Assembly (NCBI GenBank): GCA_946187035.1
Contig: CAMHPQ010000007.1
Span: 1-40,383, forward strand
Direction of reading: 5' to 3'
Source: an uncultured Clostridia bacterium
GTDB lineage: Bacteria; Bacillota; Clostridia; Oscillospirales; Oscillospiraceae
Length of the DNA stretch: 40,383 bases
Part shown: one piece after another, positions 1 to 9,400 of the stretch
Numbering within the stretch: position 1 is the stretch's first letter
Layout of the letters: each line of letters begins with the position of its first letter
Notes under the pieces: generated by a model
What the model saw: the letters and a program-made list of their open reading frames with translations, nothing else
Told to the model about the DNA's origin: nothing
The model's database searches: none
Made by a program: the position numbers and the translations under genes

Positions 1-1675
1 ACAGACGGCCGTAGTGGCTGTAGTGAACGTCACGGACGTCGAAGCTCGCGCGCTCTCTCGAAAGGCCGCCGGGGCCGAGAGCGGACATACGGCGCTTGTG
101 CGTCAGCTCGGCCAGGGGGTTGGTCTGGTCCATGAACTGGCTCAGGGGGCTGGAGCCGAAGAACTCCTTGATGGCGGCTGTGACCGGGCGGATGTTGATC
201 AGGGACTGCGGGGTGACGGTGTCCAGATCCTGCAGGGTCATGCGCTCGCGGATCACGCGCTCCATGCGGCTGAAGCCGATGCGGAACTGGTTCTGCAGCA
301 GCTCGCCCACACTGCGGACACGGCGGTTGCCCAGATGGTCGATGTCGTCGGGCTCGCCCACGCCGTGGGCCAGGCAGCAGAGATAGTTGACGGACGCAAA
401 CATGTCGTCCACGATGATGTGCTTGGGAATCAGCAGGTCCAGGTTGGCCTCGATGGCCTCCTTCAGCTCCTCGCCGGAGTACTGCTCCAGCAGCTGCTGG
501 AGGATAACGCCGCGGACCTTCTCCTTGACGCCCACTTCCTTGGGATCGAAGTCCACGTAGCGGGACATGTCGACCATGCCGTTGGAGAAGACGTGCACGC
601 GCTTGCCCTCCACGTCCAGCCAGACGTTCACAACACCGGCGGCGTCGATGGCGGCGGCGTCCTCACGGGTGAGGTTCGTGCCGGCGTCGAAGAGGATCTC
701 GCCGGTCATGGGATCGGCCACGGGCTCTGCCAGGGTGAAGCCGGCGATGCGGGCGCGCAGACCCAGCTTCTTATTGAACTTATAGCGGCCCACGTTGGAG
801 ATGTCATAGCGGCGGCGGTCAAAGAACAGGCTCTGCAGCAGGCTCTCGGCGCTCTCCACCGTCGGGGGATCGCCGGGACGGAGCTTGCGGTAGATCTCGA
901 TCAGAGACTCGTCACGGCTGCGGCCTCCCTCGCGGGAATCCTTGCTGTCCTTCTCCAGGGTGGCGATGATGCGCTCATCCTCACCGAAGAGCTCCCGGAT
1001 CTGGGCGTCGGTGACCACGCCGGTGACCATGCTGGGGATGCAGCTGAGCCAGGTGCTGGGATCGTCCTCCCGGTACTGACCCATGGCCTTCAAAAACCAG
1101 GTCACGGGCAGCTTGCGGTTTTTGTCGATGCGGCAGTAGAAGATGTCGTTGATATCGGTCTCATACTCCAGCCAGGCGCCGTGGTAAGGGATCACGGTGG
1201 CGCCGTAGTTGGAATTGTAGGCCTTGTCGGTGCGCTTGTCGTAGTAGACGCCGGGGCTGCGGACGATCTGAGAGACGATGACGCGCTCGGCACCATTGAT
1301 AATAAAGGTGCCGCTGGGGGTCATGAGCGGGAAATCGCCCATGTAGACTTCGCTCTCCTTGACCTCCTCGGTCTCCTTGTTGCGCAGCTGCACGCGAACG
1401 CCCAGCCGGGTGGCGTAGGTGGTATCGCGGGCCTTGCACTCCTCTTCCGTGTACTTGGGCTTGTCGGACATGGTGTAGTCCACGAAGCGCAGCTCCAGGT
1501 TGCCGGAATAGTCCGTCACAACATCCACATCGCGGAACACATCCCGCAGGCCCTCCGTGAGGAACCACTGATACGAATTCTTCTGGATCTCCAGAAGATT
1601 CGGCATGCTCTGGATCTCCTCGTGGCGGGCGAAGCTCATGCGTGTCGTTCTTCCGTACTTCACTTCCGTCGGCAA
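1..1675 (-). CDS. rpoB: RNA polymerase beta subunit, N-terminal part (runs off the window)
   Basis: Beta subunit of DNA-dependent RNA polymerase; about 558 codons of the roughly 1200 usual for the family are present. The minus-strand translation shows hallmark RpoB segments: [20 protein letters not shown] near the start, then [20 protein letters not shown], and near the window edge the rifampicin-region signatures [19 protein letters not shown] and [20 protein letters not shown]. The start is placed at TTG 1675: AAAGGAG lies 8 bases upstream (1684-1690) and the extra residues [11 protein letters not shown] match the usual RpoB N-terminus (compare VQYGRHRQR in Bacillus). ATG 1639 would lose this segment. 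Unlike the common rplJ-rplL-rpoB order, no ribosomal protein gene lies upstream; a divergent membrane protein gene does. rpoC is expected downstream, outside the window. Confidence 0.97.
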   Translation of the reverse strand, partial: MPTEVKYGRTTRMSFARHEEIQSMPNLLEIQKNSYQWFLTEGLRDVFRDVDVVTDYSGNLELRFVDYTMSDKPKYTEEECKARDTTYATRLGVRVQLRNKETEEVKESEVYMGDFPLMTPSGTFIINGAERVIVSQIVRSPGVYYDKRTDKAYNSNYGATVIPYHGAWLEYETDINDIFYCRIDKNRKLPVTWFLKAMGQYREDDPSTWLSCIPSMVTGVVTDAQIRELFGEDERIIATLEKDSKDSREGGRSRDESLIEIYRKLRPGDPPTVESAESLLQSLFFDRRRYDISNVGRYKFNKKLGLRARIAGFTLAEPVADPMTGEILFDAGTNLTREDAAAIDAAGVVNVWLDVEGKRVHVFSNGMVDMSRYVDFDPKEVGVKEKVRGVILQQLLEQYSGEELKEAIEANLDLLIPKHIIVDDMFASVNYLCCLAHGVGEPDDIDHLGNRRVRSVGELLQNQFRIGFSRMERVIRERMTLQDLDTVTPQSLINIRPVTAAIKEFFGSSPLSQFMDQTNPLAELTHKRRMSALGPGGLSRERASFDVRDVHYSHYGRL

Positions 1676-1757
1676 TGCGAACACTCCTTTTCTTCGGCGT
1701 ATTTTGCGGCGTCACTTTGGACGCCCGGAACGGTTGCTAAAAACTTATGAGTTGCTA

Positions 1758-1786
1758 TTGCATTTTTCCGTGTCATCCTGTACAAT
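1758..1786 (+). promoter_or_regulatory. Rightward promoter inside the rpoB leader
   Basis: TTGCAT (1758-1763), 17-base spacer, TACAAT (1781-1786). It points right, towards the glycosyltransferase operon, and so faces the rpoB promoter at 1840-1869. Predicted start near 1793. Its -10 sits in the palindrome at 1775-1797. Confidence 0.6.
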
Positions 1787-1797
1787 GCTTACAGGAT
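1775..1797. promoter_or_regulatory. Perfect 8-bp inverted repeat, possible operator
   Basis: ATCCTGTA (1775-1782) and TACAGGAT (1790-1797) separated by 7 bases. It overlaps the -10 of the rightward promoter and would also form a hairpin in the rpoB leader RNA. The function is unknown; operator and RNA-leader roles are both possible. Confidence 0.45.
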
Positions 1798-1839
1798 CAA
1801 AAGTGGGGTGTTATCCCCTGCTCACAGACATAGCAAGTT

Positions 1840-1869
1840 ATTTTATCATGACAGGCACCCGCTTGTCAA
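1840..1869 (-). promoter_or_regulatory. Promoter for rpoB (extended -10)
   Basis: On the minus strand TTGACA (1869-1864) is followed after 18 bases by TAAAAT (1845-1840), which is preceded by TG one base upstream, an extended -10. Transcription would start near 1833, leaving a leader of about 160 bases before rpoB. It gives rpoB a promoter of its own. Confidence 0.75.
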
Positions 1870-1911
1870 GGCTTGTTTTGGCTGATTTGGTCTTTTTTTG
1901 TGAACTTTTTT

Positions 1912-1938
1912 GGGAGGAGTCGGACTCCTCCCTTTTTT
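1912..1938 (+). terminator. Intrinsic terminator just before the glycosyltransferase gene
   Basis: GGGAGGAGT (1912-1920) and ACTCCTCCC (1924-1932) form a 9-bp stem with a 3-base loop, followed by six T (1933-1938). It is oriented rightward and ends 23 bases before ATG 1962, with no complete gene upstream on this strand. It may end a short RNA or act as an attenuator. Confidence 0.7.
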
Positions 1939-1961
1939 GCATGGTTCAGGATGGAGGGCTT

Positions 1962-3242
1962 ATGGACACATTAGTTTACATAATTTTGATCTGTGAGGCC
2001 TGCTTCGGGCTGGCGCTGCTGTTTTTCGCAGGGGTTTTGAAGGAGCCGAAGCATGTGCTGGTCTCGGCAATTCTGCTGGCGGCTGCCTTTGTTCTCCGGG
2101 GAAAGATGCTCAGCTATGAGACCCTGGACTATCAGAATTTCCTGTCGCAGTGGGTGGATTATTTCAGACAGAACGGCGGGATGCAGGGACTGGGCGGCAG
2201 CATCGGCAACTACAACGCCCCCTACCTCACCTTCCTGGCCCTGTTCAGCCAGAGCCGCACGCCGGATCTGTATCTGATCAAGCTGCTGAGCATCTTTTTC
2301 GATGTGGTGCTGGCCTGGGCGGTGATGCTGTTGGTGGGCCGCTTCACCCACAGCGCCGAGCGGCGGATCCTGGCCTTCTTCCTGACCCTCTTCTGGCCCA
2401 CGGTGGTGCTCAACGGCGCCCTCTGGGGCCAGTGCGACAGCATCTATGTGGCCTTCTCGGTATTGAGCATTTATCTGGTACTGGCGAAAAAGCCCTGGCT
2501 GGGGGTCATCTGCATCGGCGCGGCCTTCGCCTTCAAGCTGCAGGCGGTGTTTTTCATCCCGGTGTTCCTGCTGTTCTGGATCACCGATCGGGTGAAGTGG
2601 TACCACTTCGCCGCCTTCCCTGCCGTGAACGTGGCGCTGGTGCTGCCGGCGGTGTTCAACGGCAGAGGGCTTTGGGACGCCCTGACCATCGGCTTTCAGG
2701 AGACCGGCAGCATCGGCGACGGCCTCAACTACAACTCCCCTTCCATCTTCGCCATCCTCTCCAAGATCACCAACACGGAGCAGGCCTCTACCCTGGCGAT
2801 CCTGGTGGCGGGTCTCGCGGTGGTGCTCATCGCCATCGTGTTCCTCCAGAAGCGGAAGACCGCCTCGGACAAGGCCCTGCTGCTGGGCGCGGCGCTGATG
2901 GTCATCGTGATCCCCTTCCTACTGCCCCACATGCATGACCGGTACTTCTTCGGCGCGGACATGATGTCTCTGGCCGTGGGCTGCGCGGCGCTGCCGCTGA
3001 TGCCCGTGGCGCTGCTGTGTGAGTTTGCCTCCCTGCTGGGCTACCACGCCTACTTAAAAATGCGCTACCTGCTTTTGATGTACTGGGGCGCCTGGGCGCT
3101 GGTGATCGCCATGGGGGTGCTGTCCGTGGCGCTGTACATTGAATTGAACCGCAAGCCCAAAATCGAGACGAAATCCAATCCGAAGAAAAAACCGCAGGCC
3201 AAGAAGCCCGCGGCGAAGAAAAAGCCCCAAAAGGCAAAGTGA
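1962..3242 (+). CDS. Polytopic membrane glycosyltransferase, Gpi18-like mannosyltransferase family
   Basis: About 426 residues, mostly hydrophobic with roughly ten membrane spans. It resembles GT-C type transferases of the Gpi18-like group (COG5542), which use polyprenyl-phosphate sugars on the outer face of the membrane. Recognisable segments are NGALWGQCDSIYVAFSVLS, the basic motif FKLQAVFFIPVF, and HMHDRYFFGADM near the C-terminus, similar to the H-x-R/K-Y-F-F motif of the group. The last ~30 residues are a Lys/Pro/Ala tail (KPKIETKSNPKKKP, then repeated KK), probably cytoplasmic. ATG 1962 is chosen because GGAGG (1953-1957) lies 4 bases upstream; in-frame ATG 1941 has only the terminator hairpin in front. 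It heads a five-gene rightward run. The acceptor is unknown; cell-wall polymer or lipoglycan glycosylation is an inference. Confidence 0.8.
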   Translation: MDTLVYIILICEACFGLALLFFAGVLKEPKHVLVSAILLAAAFVLRGKMLSYETLDYQNFLSQWVDYFRQNGGMQGLGGSIGNYNAPYLTFLALFSQSRTPDLYLIKLLSIFFDVVLAWAVMLLVGRFTHSAERRILAFFLTLFWPTVVLNGALWGQCDSIYVAFSVLSIYLVLAKKPWLGVICIGAAFAFKLQAVFFIPVFLLFWITDRVKWYHFAAFPAVNVALVLPAVFNGRGLWDALTIGFQETGSIGDGLNYNSPSIFAILSKITNTEQASTLAILVAGLAVVLIAIVFLQKRKTASDKALLLGAALMVIVIPFLLPHMHDRYFFGADMMSLAVGCAALPLMPVALLCEFASLLGYHAYLKMRYLLLMYWGAWALVIAMGVLSVALYIELNRKPKIETKSNPKKKPQAKKPAAKKKPQKAK

Positions 3243-3253
3243 CGGAGGCAGCA

Positions 3254-4015
3254 ATGAACAAAGAACAGATCTTAAACCGCCTGAACGCCGTACGCGGCAA
3301 GGTGGGATTCTATTATAAAAATCTCGTCACCGGAGAGGCCTTCGGCCTGAACGAAAACCAGCTTTTCGAGTCCGCCAGCGTCATCAAGCTGCCCATATAC
3401 GCAGTCATCATGAAGCTGTATCACGAGGGGACGCTCAGTCTCACGGACAAGCTCACCTGCCACGACTGGGAGAAAAAGCCCTCCTGCGGGGCGCTGCAGT
3501 TTTTCTCCGGGGATTTCGAGGTGGAGATCGGCACCCTCTGCGCGCTGATGATCACCCTCTCCGACAACACCGCCACCAACATGTTCATCCGGCATTTCGG
3601 GATCGATTTCTTCAACGAACAGTTCAAAGAAATCGGCCTGGAGCAGAGCCACATTGAGCGGTTTCTCTTCGATCCCGAGGCCTCTGCAGAGGGGAAAGAA
3701 AACCGCGTGACGCCTTTTGAAATGGGCATGCTGCTGGAGCGGATTTACCGCCATACATACATGAGCGAGGAGATCAGCCGCCAGATGGAGACCGTTCTCC
3801 GGAAGCAGCAGATCAAGCACAAGATCCGCGGCTATCTGCCGAAAAGCATCCCCTGCATGAACAAGACCGGCGAGGACGAGGGCATCACCAACGACGTGGG
3901 CCTGGTCTATGCGCCGGAGCACCCCTTCGTCGTCTGCTACACCTTCAATCAGGCGGACGTCCCCGAGGCCGAGCGGGCCATTCGGGAGATCACTTTGGAG
4001 CTTCTGAACCTATGA
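3254..4015 (+). CDS. Class A beta-lactamase-like serine hydrolase without signal peptide
   Basis: 253 residues with the penicillin-recognising serine enzyme fold (Beta-lactamase2 type). The motifs are in order: SVIK (42-45, the SxxK nucleophile), SDN (103-105), a possible omega-loop acid in FDPEA (139-143), and KTG (204-206). There is no signal peptide or membrane span, so the protein should be cytoplasmic, unlike classical beta-lactamases. A cytoplasmic amidase, esterase or peptidase role seems as likely as drug resistance (inference). ATG 3254 has GGAGG 5 bases upstream (3244-3248); the longer GTG 3239 frame overlaps the previous gene. The stop overlaps the next start (ATGA at 4012-4015), so it is translationally coupled to the pseudouridine synthase. 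Confidence 0.82.
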   Translation: MNKEQILNRLNAVRGKVGFYYKNLVTGEAFGLNENQLFESASVIKLPIYAVIMKLYHEGTLSLTDKLTCHDWEKKPSCGALQFFSGDFEVEIGTLCALMITLSDNTATNMFIRHFGIDFFNEQFKEIGLEQSHIERFLFDPEASAEGKENRVTPFEMGMLLERIYRHTYMSEEISRQMETVLRKQQIKHKIRGYLPKSIPCMNKTGEDEGITNDVGLVYAPEHPFVVCYTFNQADVPEAERAIREITLELLNL

Positions 4016-4986
4016 AAACCATCACCGTCGGAAAAAATGACGCCGGACAGCGGCTGGACCGCTTTGTGGGCAAGGCCGTTCCCCTGCTGCCGGAGTCGCT
4101 GCTGCAGAAATACATCCGTTTAAAACGGATCAAGGTCAACGGCAAGGGCGCCAAGCGCGACACCCGTGTCAATGCCGGTGACGAGCTGACCTTATACATC
4201 AACGACGAGTTTTTCGAAAAGCCCGCCGAGCACAACGCCCATCTGAAGATCTCCACGCCCCGGCTGGACATCGTCTATGAGGATGAGAACATCCTCCTGG
4301 CCGACAAGAAGCCCGGCGTCCTCTGCCACAGCGCCGGGGACTGGAGCTGGAACACCCTGATCGCCACCATCCAGGCCTATCTGCGGCTCAAAGGCGAGTG
4401 GGACCCCAAGGCGGAGAACAGCTTCGCCCCCGCCCTCTGCAACCGGATCGACCGGAACACCGGCGGCATCGTCATCGCCGCGAAAAACGCCGAGGCCCTG
4501 CGGATCCTGAACGATAAGATCAAGGAGCGGGAGATCGAGAAATACTACCTCTGCTGCGTCCACGGCAAGCCCACGCCCCCCAAAGGCAAGCTGGAGGGGT
4601 ATCTCTTCAAGGACGCGGATAAGAACCAGGTCTTCGTGAAGAAAAAGAGCGAGCCCGGCGCCAAGACCGCCGTCACCGAATACCGCACCATCAAGACCAA
4701 GGGCTCCCTGAGTCTGGTGGAATGCCGGCTGCTCACCGGACGCACCCACCAGATCCGCGCCCAGATGGCCGACGCCGGCTGGCCCCTCCTCGGGGACGGG
4801 AAATACGGCAAGGAGCGGGTGAACCACGCCTATGGGGAGAAGGGGCAGAACCTATATTCCTATAAGCTGGAGTTCGCCTTCCCTACCGACGCCGGGATCC
4901 TGGAATATCTCAGGGGCAAGACCTTCATGGTGGAGAACGTGCCATTTGTGGAGAAGTACTTCCCGGGCGTGAAGTTGGGAGATTGA
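4012..4986 (+). CDS. RluA-family 23S rRNA-type pseudouridine synthase
   Basis: 324 residues, usual length for RluA/RluC/RluD-type enzymes that isomerise uridine to pseudouridine in structured RNA. The N-terminal S4-like RNA-binding domain (about 13-65, with RLDRFVGKA and IKVNG) precedes the catalytic domain. The catalytic motif is NRIDRNTGGIVIAA with Asp147; the usual RLD is RID here. GRTHQIRAQ and PLLGDGKYG are the other family motifs. The start overlaps the preceding stop by 4 bases. The exact target uridine cannot be told from sequence. A RluC/RluD-like group with a divergent 'GDWSWNTL' segment after the LCHSA motif is typical of Clostridia paralogues. Confidence 0.92.
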   Translation: MKTITVGKNDAGQRLDRFVGKAVPLLPESLLQKYIRLKRIKVNGKGAKRDTRVNAGDELTLYINDEFFEKPAEHNAHLKISTPRLDIVYEDENILLADKKPGVLCHSAGDWSWNTLIATIQAYLRLKGEWDPKAENSFAPALCNRIDRNTGGIVIAAKNAEALRILNDKIKEREIEKYYLCCVHGKPTPPKGKLEGYLFKDADKNQVFVKKKSEPGAKTAVTEYRTIKTKGSLSLVECRLLTGRTHQIRAQMADAGWPLLGDGKYGKERVNHAYGEKGQNLYSYKLEFAFPTDAGILEYLRGKTFMVENVPFVEKYFPGVKLGD

Positions 4987-4999
4987 GGACATAAGAAGC

Positions 5000-5854
5000 A
5001 TGGCAAAGAGAATCCAAAAAGTGAAGCCGCCTCCGCTCTCATTCACGGACAAGCTTTTCTATGCGTTTTTGTTTCTATCCGGCTTCGCCCTTTTGTTTTT
5101 GGTTTTTTACCTGTCCGTGGTGTTGCCGGAGCGGATCGCGTTTTCTGATCCCGATGTTCGGATGTGGCGCCCCACGGCGTGGGCATGGATCATTCCGTCC
5201 GGACTCGGGGCTCTCCTTCCGGTGGTCATCGCCGCAGTCTGGTACCCGATCCCCTTTTTCGGGAATCCAAACGTTAAATACGGTGTGTTTCCGTATCACG
5301 AATACGCGCCCGTCTTTTCCAAAGCGCAGCCGCTCAAAGCCGCCCGCCCCGAGATTTATCGACAGAAGCAGTGCAGCACGTTTCTTGCGCTCGTGATTTG
5401 CCTCGTTCTCCTGCTGCTGGGTCTTCTGGGGCTGTGCCCGCGCGACACGCTTTGTTCCGACGGCAGCATCCGCACATACAACATCATGAATCACTGTGTC
5501 CGCGTGACCCCGGCGGAGAACGTCTCCGAGCTGCGGCTCATCGCGCGGCACGGCCACGACAGAAACCTCCGGGAATACTGGGACTTCGGGCTGGAAATCA
5601 CGGATGATTCCGGAAGAACCGTTCCGTTCTATTCTTCCTACCTCACAGACGATGCCACTGCGGGGCTGGCTTTTTTGGTACAGTACCGGGACATGATTCA
5701 AGCCCCAATTCGGGTCGAGACCTATGAGGGGTACAGGCTTTCAAAACCGACGGAGCCCCTGCCGCTCTCGGAGCTGCTGCCGCAGATCGCGGAATATCAA
5801 GGCTATGACGATACGCAGACGGCGCTGCTGTATCAGCTGTTTGCAACGCAATAA
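5000..5854 (+). CDS. Unknown membrane protein with three predicted spans
   Basis: 284 residues, family not recognised. Hydrophobic segments at about 19-42, 62-82 and 126-146 suggest three membrane spans; the C-terminal ~135 residues are soluble, with alternating beta-like segments (ELRLIARHG, WDFGLEITDDSGRTVPFYSSY). This resembles the general plan of small membrane proteins with a C-terminal PH-like beta domain, but no specific family can be claimed. The N-terminus is basic. Codon use is less GC-biased at third positions than in the neighbours, especially in the first 300 bases. ATG 5000 follows the rluA-like stop by 13 bases with a weak GAGG upstream. It sits between the pseudouridine synthase and NUDIX genes on the same strand and is probably co-transcribed. 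Confidence 0.75.
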   Translation: MAKRIQKVKPPPLSFTDKLFYAFLFLSGFALLFLVFYLSVVLPERIAFSDPDVRMWRPTAWAWIIPSGLGALLPVVIAAVWYPIPFFGNPNVKYGVFPYHEYAPVFSKAQPLKAARPEIYRQKQCSTFLALVICLVLLLLGLLGLCPRDTLCSDGSIRTYNIMNHCVRVTPAENVSELRLIARHGHDRNLREYWDFGLEITDDSGRTVPFYSSYLTDDATAGLAFLVQYRDMIQAPIRVETYEGYRLSKPTEPLPLSELLPQIAEYQGYDDTQTALLYQLFATQ

Positions 5855-5867
5855 AGGAGCAGAAACC

Positions 5868-6389
5868 ATGGACATGAATTACTGCATGCAGTGCGGCACC
5901 AAACTCCGCATGAAATATCACGAGGGCCACGACGGCGAAGACGCCGGGATGGTGCCCTGGTGCGACGGCTGCGAAAGCTTCCGCTGGCCGGTGTTCAACA
6001 CCGCCGTCAGCATGATCGTATTGAATGAAACAAAGGACAAGATCCTGCTGATCAAACCGCCCAAGGGTGAGGGCTATGTCTTTGTGGCCGGCTATGTGAT
6101 GCAGGGCGAGGAGGCCGAGGAGACCGTCCGCCGGGAGGTGCTGGAGGAAGTGGGCCTCACGGTGACGTCCGAACGGTTCCGCCACAGCCGCTACTACCCC
6201 CGCACCAACACCCTGATGCTGAACTTCACCGTCACCGTGAAGGACGAGGCACCCAAAACCAACTACGAGGTGCAAAACTGCCGCTGGTTCACCCCCGAGG
6301 AGGCCAGAGAGAACATCCGCCACGGTACCCTCGCCGAGGCATTTCTGCTGGGCTATCTGGACGGCGGCGTGTATCACTTTCCTTTTTGA
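5868..6389 (+). CDS. NUDIX hydrolase with N-terminal zinc ribbon (NudC-like)
   Basis: 173 residues. A zinc ribbon of two CxxC pairs (Cys6/Cys9 and Cys32/Cys35) precedes a complete Nudix box: Gly75, Glu81, then REVLEEVGL (89-97), matching Gx5Ex7REUxEExGU. The segment YYPRTNTLMLNF after the box resembles the substrate-recognition motif region of NAD(H) pyrophosphatases, so hydrolysis of a dinucleotide or NAD-like pyrophosphate is plausible, but the classical SQPWPFPxS motif is not intact. It is shorter than E. coli NudC (about 257) because the N-terminal domain is missing. AAAGGAG (5853-5859) lies 8 bases before ATG 5868 and overlaps the previous stop. It is the last gene of the rightward run, ended by the hairpin at 6402-6434. 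Confidence 0.9.
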   Translation: MDMNYCMQCGTKLRMKYHEGHDGEDAGMVPWCDGCESFRWPVFNTAVSMIVLNETKDKILLIKPPKGEGYVFVAGYVMQGEEAEETVRREVLEEVGLTVTSERFRHSRYYPRTNTLMLNFTVTVKDEAPKTNYEVQNCRWFTPEEARENIRHGTLAEAFLLGYLDGGVYHFPF

Positions 6390-6401
6390 TTCAAAATATG
6401 A

Positions 6402-6434
6402 AACTCCCCCGCACCGTCGTGGTGCGGGGGAGTT
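6402..6434. terminator. Bidirectional terminator between convergent genes
   Basis: Perfect 14-bp stem (6402-6415 with 6421-6434) with a 5-base loop, followed on the plus strand by GTCATTTTT. It separates the NUDIX gene from the convergent Ig-repeat gene. Confidence 0.85.
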
Positions 6435-6449
6435 GTCATTTTTGGACTC

Positions 6450-9400
6450 TTACTTTACCGTCAGTGTTGTGGTGTCGCTGGTCAGGGTGGTGCTGCCGCA
6501 GGTGACAAGGCAGCGATACTGGTAGCCGTTGCGAGCTGCGGTGCCCTGGACAAAAATGGTTGCGGTGTTGTAGCCAGTCGTTGCGCTGCTGCAGTCTTTC
6601 CAGACACCGGTGGCGGGATTTTTGTACTGCCACTGGAAGGTAATGTCGGTTCCGGAGACGACCACCGAAATGACTGCCACGTTGCCCTGGCTGACCGTCT
6701 TTGTCGGCCCGGGCTGCTCCGTGATGGCAAAGACTCTGAGCGTCGCCGGGTTGGAGGTGACGGAATTACCGTTCGTGTCCTTGACGATGCAGCGGTATTG
6801 ATACAGATCGCGGTTGGTGCTGCCGCTGACGCCCGCCACCTTCAGCGTGGCCTTGTTATAGCCGGTGGTGGCGCTGCTGCAGTCCTTCCATTCCCTGTCA
6901 GGCCGCTTATACTGCCACTGATAGGTCAGGCCCGTGCCCTCGGCCACCACCTTGAACGTGGCGGTCTCCGTTCCAACCACGGAGGCGGCTTTCGGCTGGG
7001 TGGTGATCTTCAGCGAATTGGTGAGAGACAGGGTAGCAGCGCTGGAGGTCAGGGTGTTGCCGCTGCCGTCCGTCACGATGCAGCGATACTGATAGCCGTC
7101 CCGCTTGGCCTCCGCTGCCACCTGGAGCGTGGCTTTGTTGTAGCCGGTGGTGGCGCTGGTGCAGTTGACCCAACTGCTGGAGGGCGTCTTGTACTGCCAC
7201 TGATACTTTGCAATGTTTCCGGTGGCAGCCACCTTGAAGGTCGCCGTGGTGCCGCTGACGGTGGAGACGCTGACCGGCTGGGTCTTGATGGCGAAGACCC
7301 GCAGGATCACAACATTGGAGGTGACGCTCTTGCCGCCGGAGTCCTTCACGATGCAGCGATAGGCATACCCATCCCGGTTGGTGCTGCCGCTGACGCCCGC
7401 CACTTTGAGGGTCGCTTTGTTGTAGCCCGTGGTGGCGCTGGAGCAGTTTTTCCACTCTCCGCCCGGCTTCAGATACTGCCACTGGTAGGTCAGTCCCGTG
7501 CCGCTGGCGACCACCTGGAAGCTGGCAGTTCCGGTGCTAACAGCGGTGGCGTTCTTGGGCTGGGTGGTGATGGTCGGGCCGCTCTTCACCGTCAGGGTTG
7601 CGGCCTTGGAGGTCACTTTGTTTCCGTTGGCGTCGGTGACAATGCAGCGATACTGGTAGCCGTTTCGGGCGGCGGTGGCGACCACGTTCAGCGTCGCGGT
7701 ATTATAGCCGTCGGTGGCGCTGGAGCTGTTTTTCCAGACGCCTGTGGCCGGGTTCTTATACTGCCACTGGTAGGTCAGGCCCGTGCCTGTGGCGACCACT
7801 TTGAAGGCAGCGTATTCACTGTCGTTGACGGTGGCGTTCTTGGGCTGCGTCTTGATGGCGAGCACATGCAGCGTCGCAGCGTCGGAGGTCACAGAGCCGC
7901 CCGGGCTGGTGACGACGCAGCGGTACTGATAGCCGTCGCGGTTGGCGGAGCCGGTGACGCCCTGCACGCTCAGCGTGGGCGTGTTATAGCCCTGGGTGGC
8001 GCTGGAGCAGTCCTTCCAGTCTCCGGTCGGGGTCTTGTACTGCCACTGAAAAGTCAGATCCGTGCCCATCGCAAACACAAAGAAGTTTGCGTAATTACTT
8101 TCGACCACCTCGATGCTCGTCGGCTGCTGGAAGATCTCCGGCGGTAAGAACTTGGGATTGACGATCACCACGTGCTCGGCCACCGTTTCGCCGTCAGGCT
8201 CATACACGTAGCCGTCCTTGACGTTGGCGGGTTCCGGCTCAGTGATGATCAGCTCGTCGCCGAGGGAGATGGTCCTGCCATAGGCATAAATCGCAAAGAT
8301 CTTGCCGGAGGCGTCCACCTTTTTGACGCCGTTGGAGATGTAAATGTTGCCGTCTGCCATGATGCCATTGGTCGCCGTCACGGTGCCGCCGTTGATGCGG
8401 ACGTCGTGATTGTAGCCGCGCAGGCTGCCGCAGGTCAGATTGCCGCCCTGCACGGTGAGATCGCCATAGCTGAGCAGGTCATAGCCGCTGGCGCCTGTGA
8501 CGGTGAAGTCACCGTTGATCACCAGCTCGCCGTCATAGCCGCCGGAGGTCGCGCCTGCGTAGACGCCCCAGGTGTGGCCGGCGGCGTTGATGGTGGCCTT
8601 GCCCTTGAGGATCACGTCTGCCATCTTCGAATAGATCACGGCGTTGCTGCCCTCAGCCGGATATGCTCCGGTGAGCGTCAGATTGTTCAGCGTCAGCTCC
8701 TGGGTATCGGGGTTGTACTTTGCCTTGCCGCCGTCACCCAGAATGTCATCCTTGTTCGCGCCGGTGACACGCACGCCGCCGACCCAGAGGTCATAGGCGC
8801 GGGTGATCACGACGCGGGTGGCTTTGCTGTATCCGCCGGTGCTGCTGACAGAGTACATATAGGTATAGTTTCCGTCTCTCTTGATAAGCGGGTTCTTCGG
8901 TATAACGATTTCCAGTGAGGGATCGATGTTGATGCTTCCCTTTGCTAACAGTGCAGAGGAGCCGCTGCCGGAATATACCGCCTCCAGGTGTTCGATGCCC
9001 GGGCCGATATTGATATCATAGCCGGCCGTGATATTGCCGGAAACCACAACAGACCCGCCGAGCAGGTAGATGTTGGAGTTCTCACCGCCATAGATGGAGC
9101 CGGTCACCAGATGCCCGCCCAGAACCGTCAAATCACCTCTTGCAAGGACACTGTCATAGTTGCCCTCAATGATGTTGAAATCACCGTTCAGAATCAGCCC
9201 GCCGCCGTTACCCTCGGCATCGGATTGTGCGTAGACGCCGAAAGTGTATTTGCTGTTTCCGATCGTACCCCTGCCCTCCAGTGTAAGATCAGCAGTCAGC
9301 TCGGAATAAATCGCGGCATCCCGGTTGTACTTGTCTCCATGTGATCCATTCAGAGTCGGATTGTCCAGCGTCAGGGTGGTCGTCGAAGGGTCGAACGACA

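Noticed and set aside
14-1750. 578-codon open frame on the plus strand
   Set aside because: It is the antisense shadow of rpoB; the minus strand gives clear RpoB motifs.
6820-8130. Regularly spaced repeated DNA blocks that might suggest a CRISPR array
   Set aside because: The ~280-base period is in frame and encodes Ig-like domains; repeats are too far apart and imperfect for CRISPR.
6798-9344. Long plus-strand open frames with Gly/Ala/Val/His-rich translations
   Set aside because: They are antisense to the Ig/beta-repeat gene and repeat with its periodicity; no ribosome site or family match.
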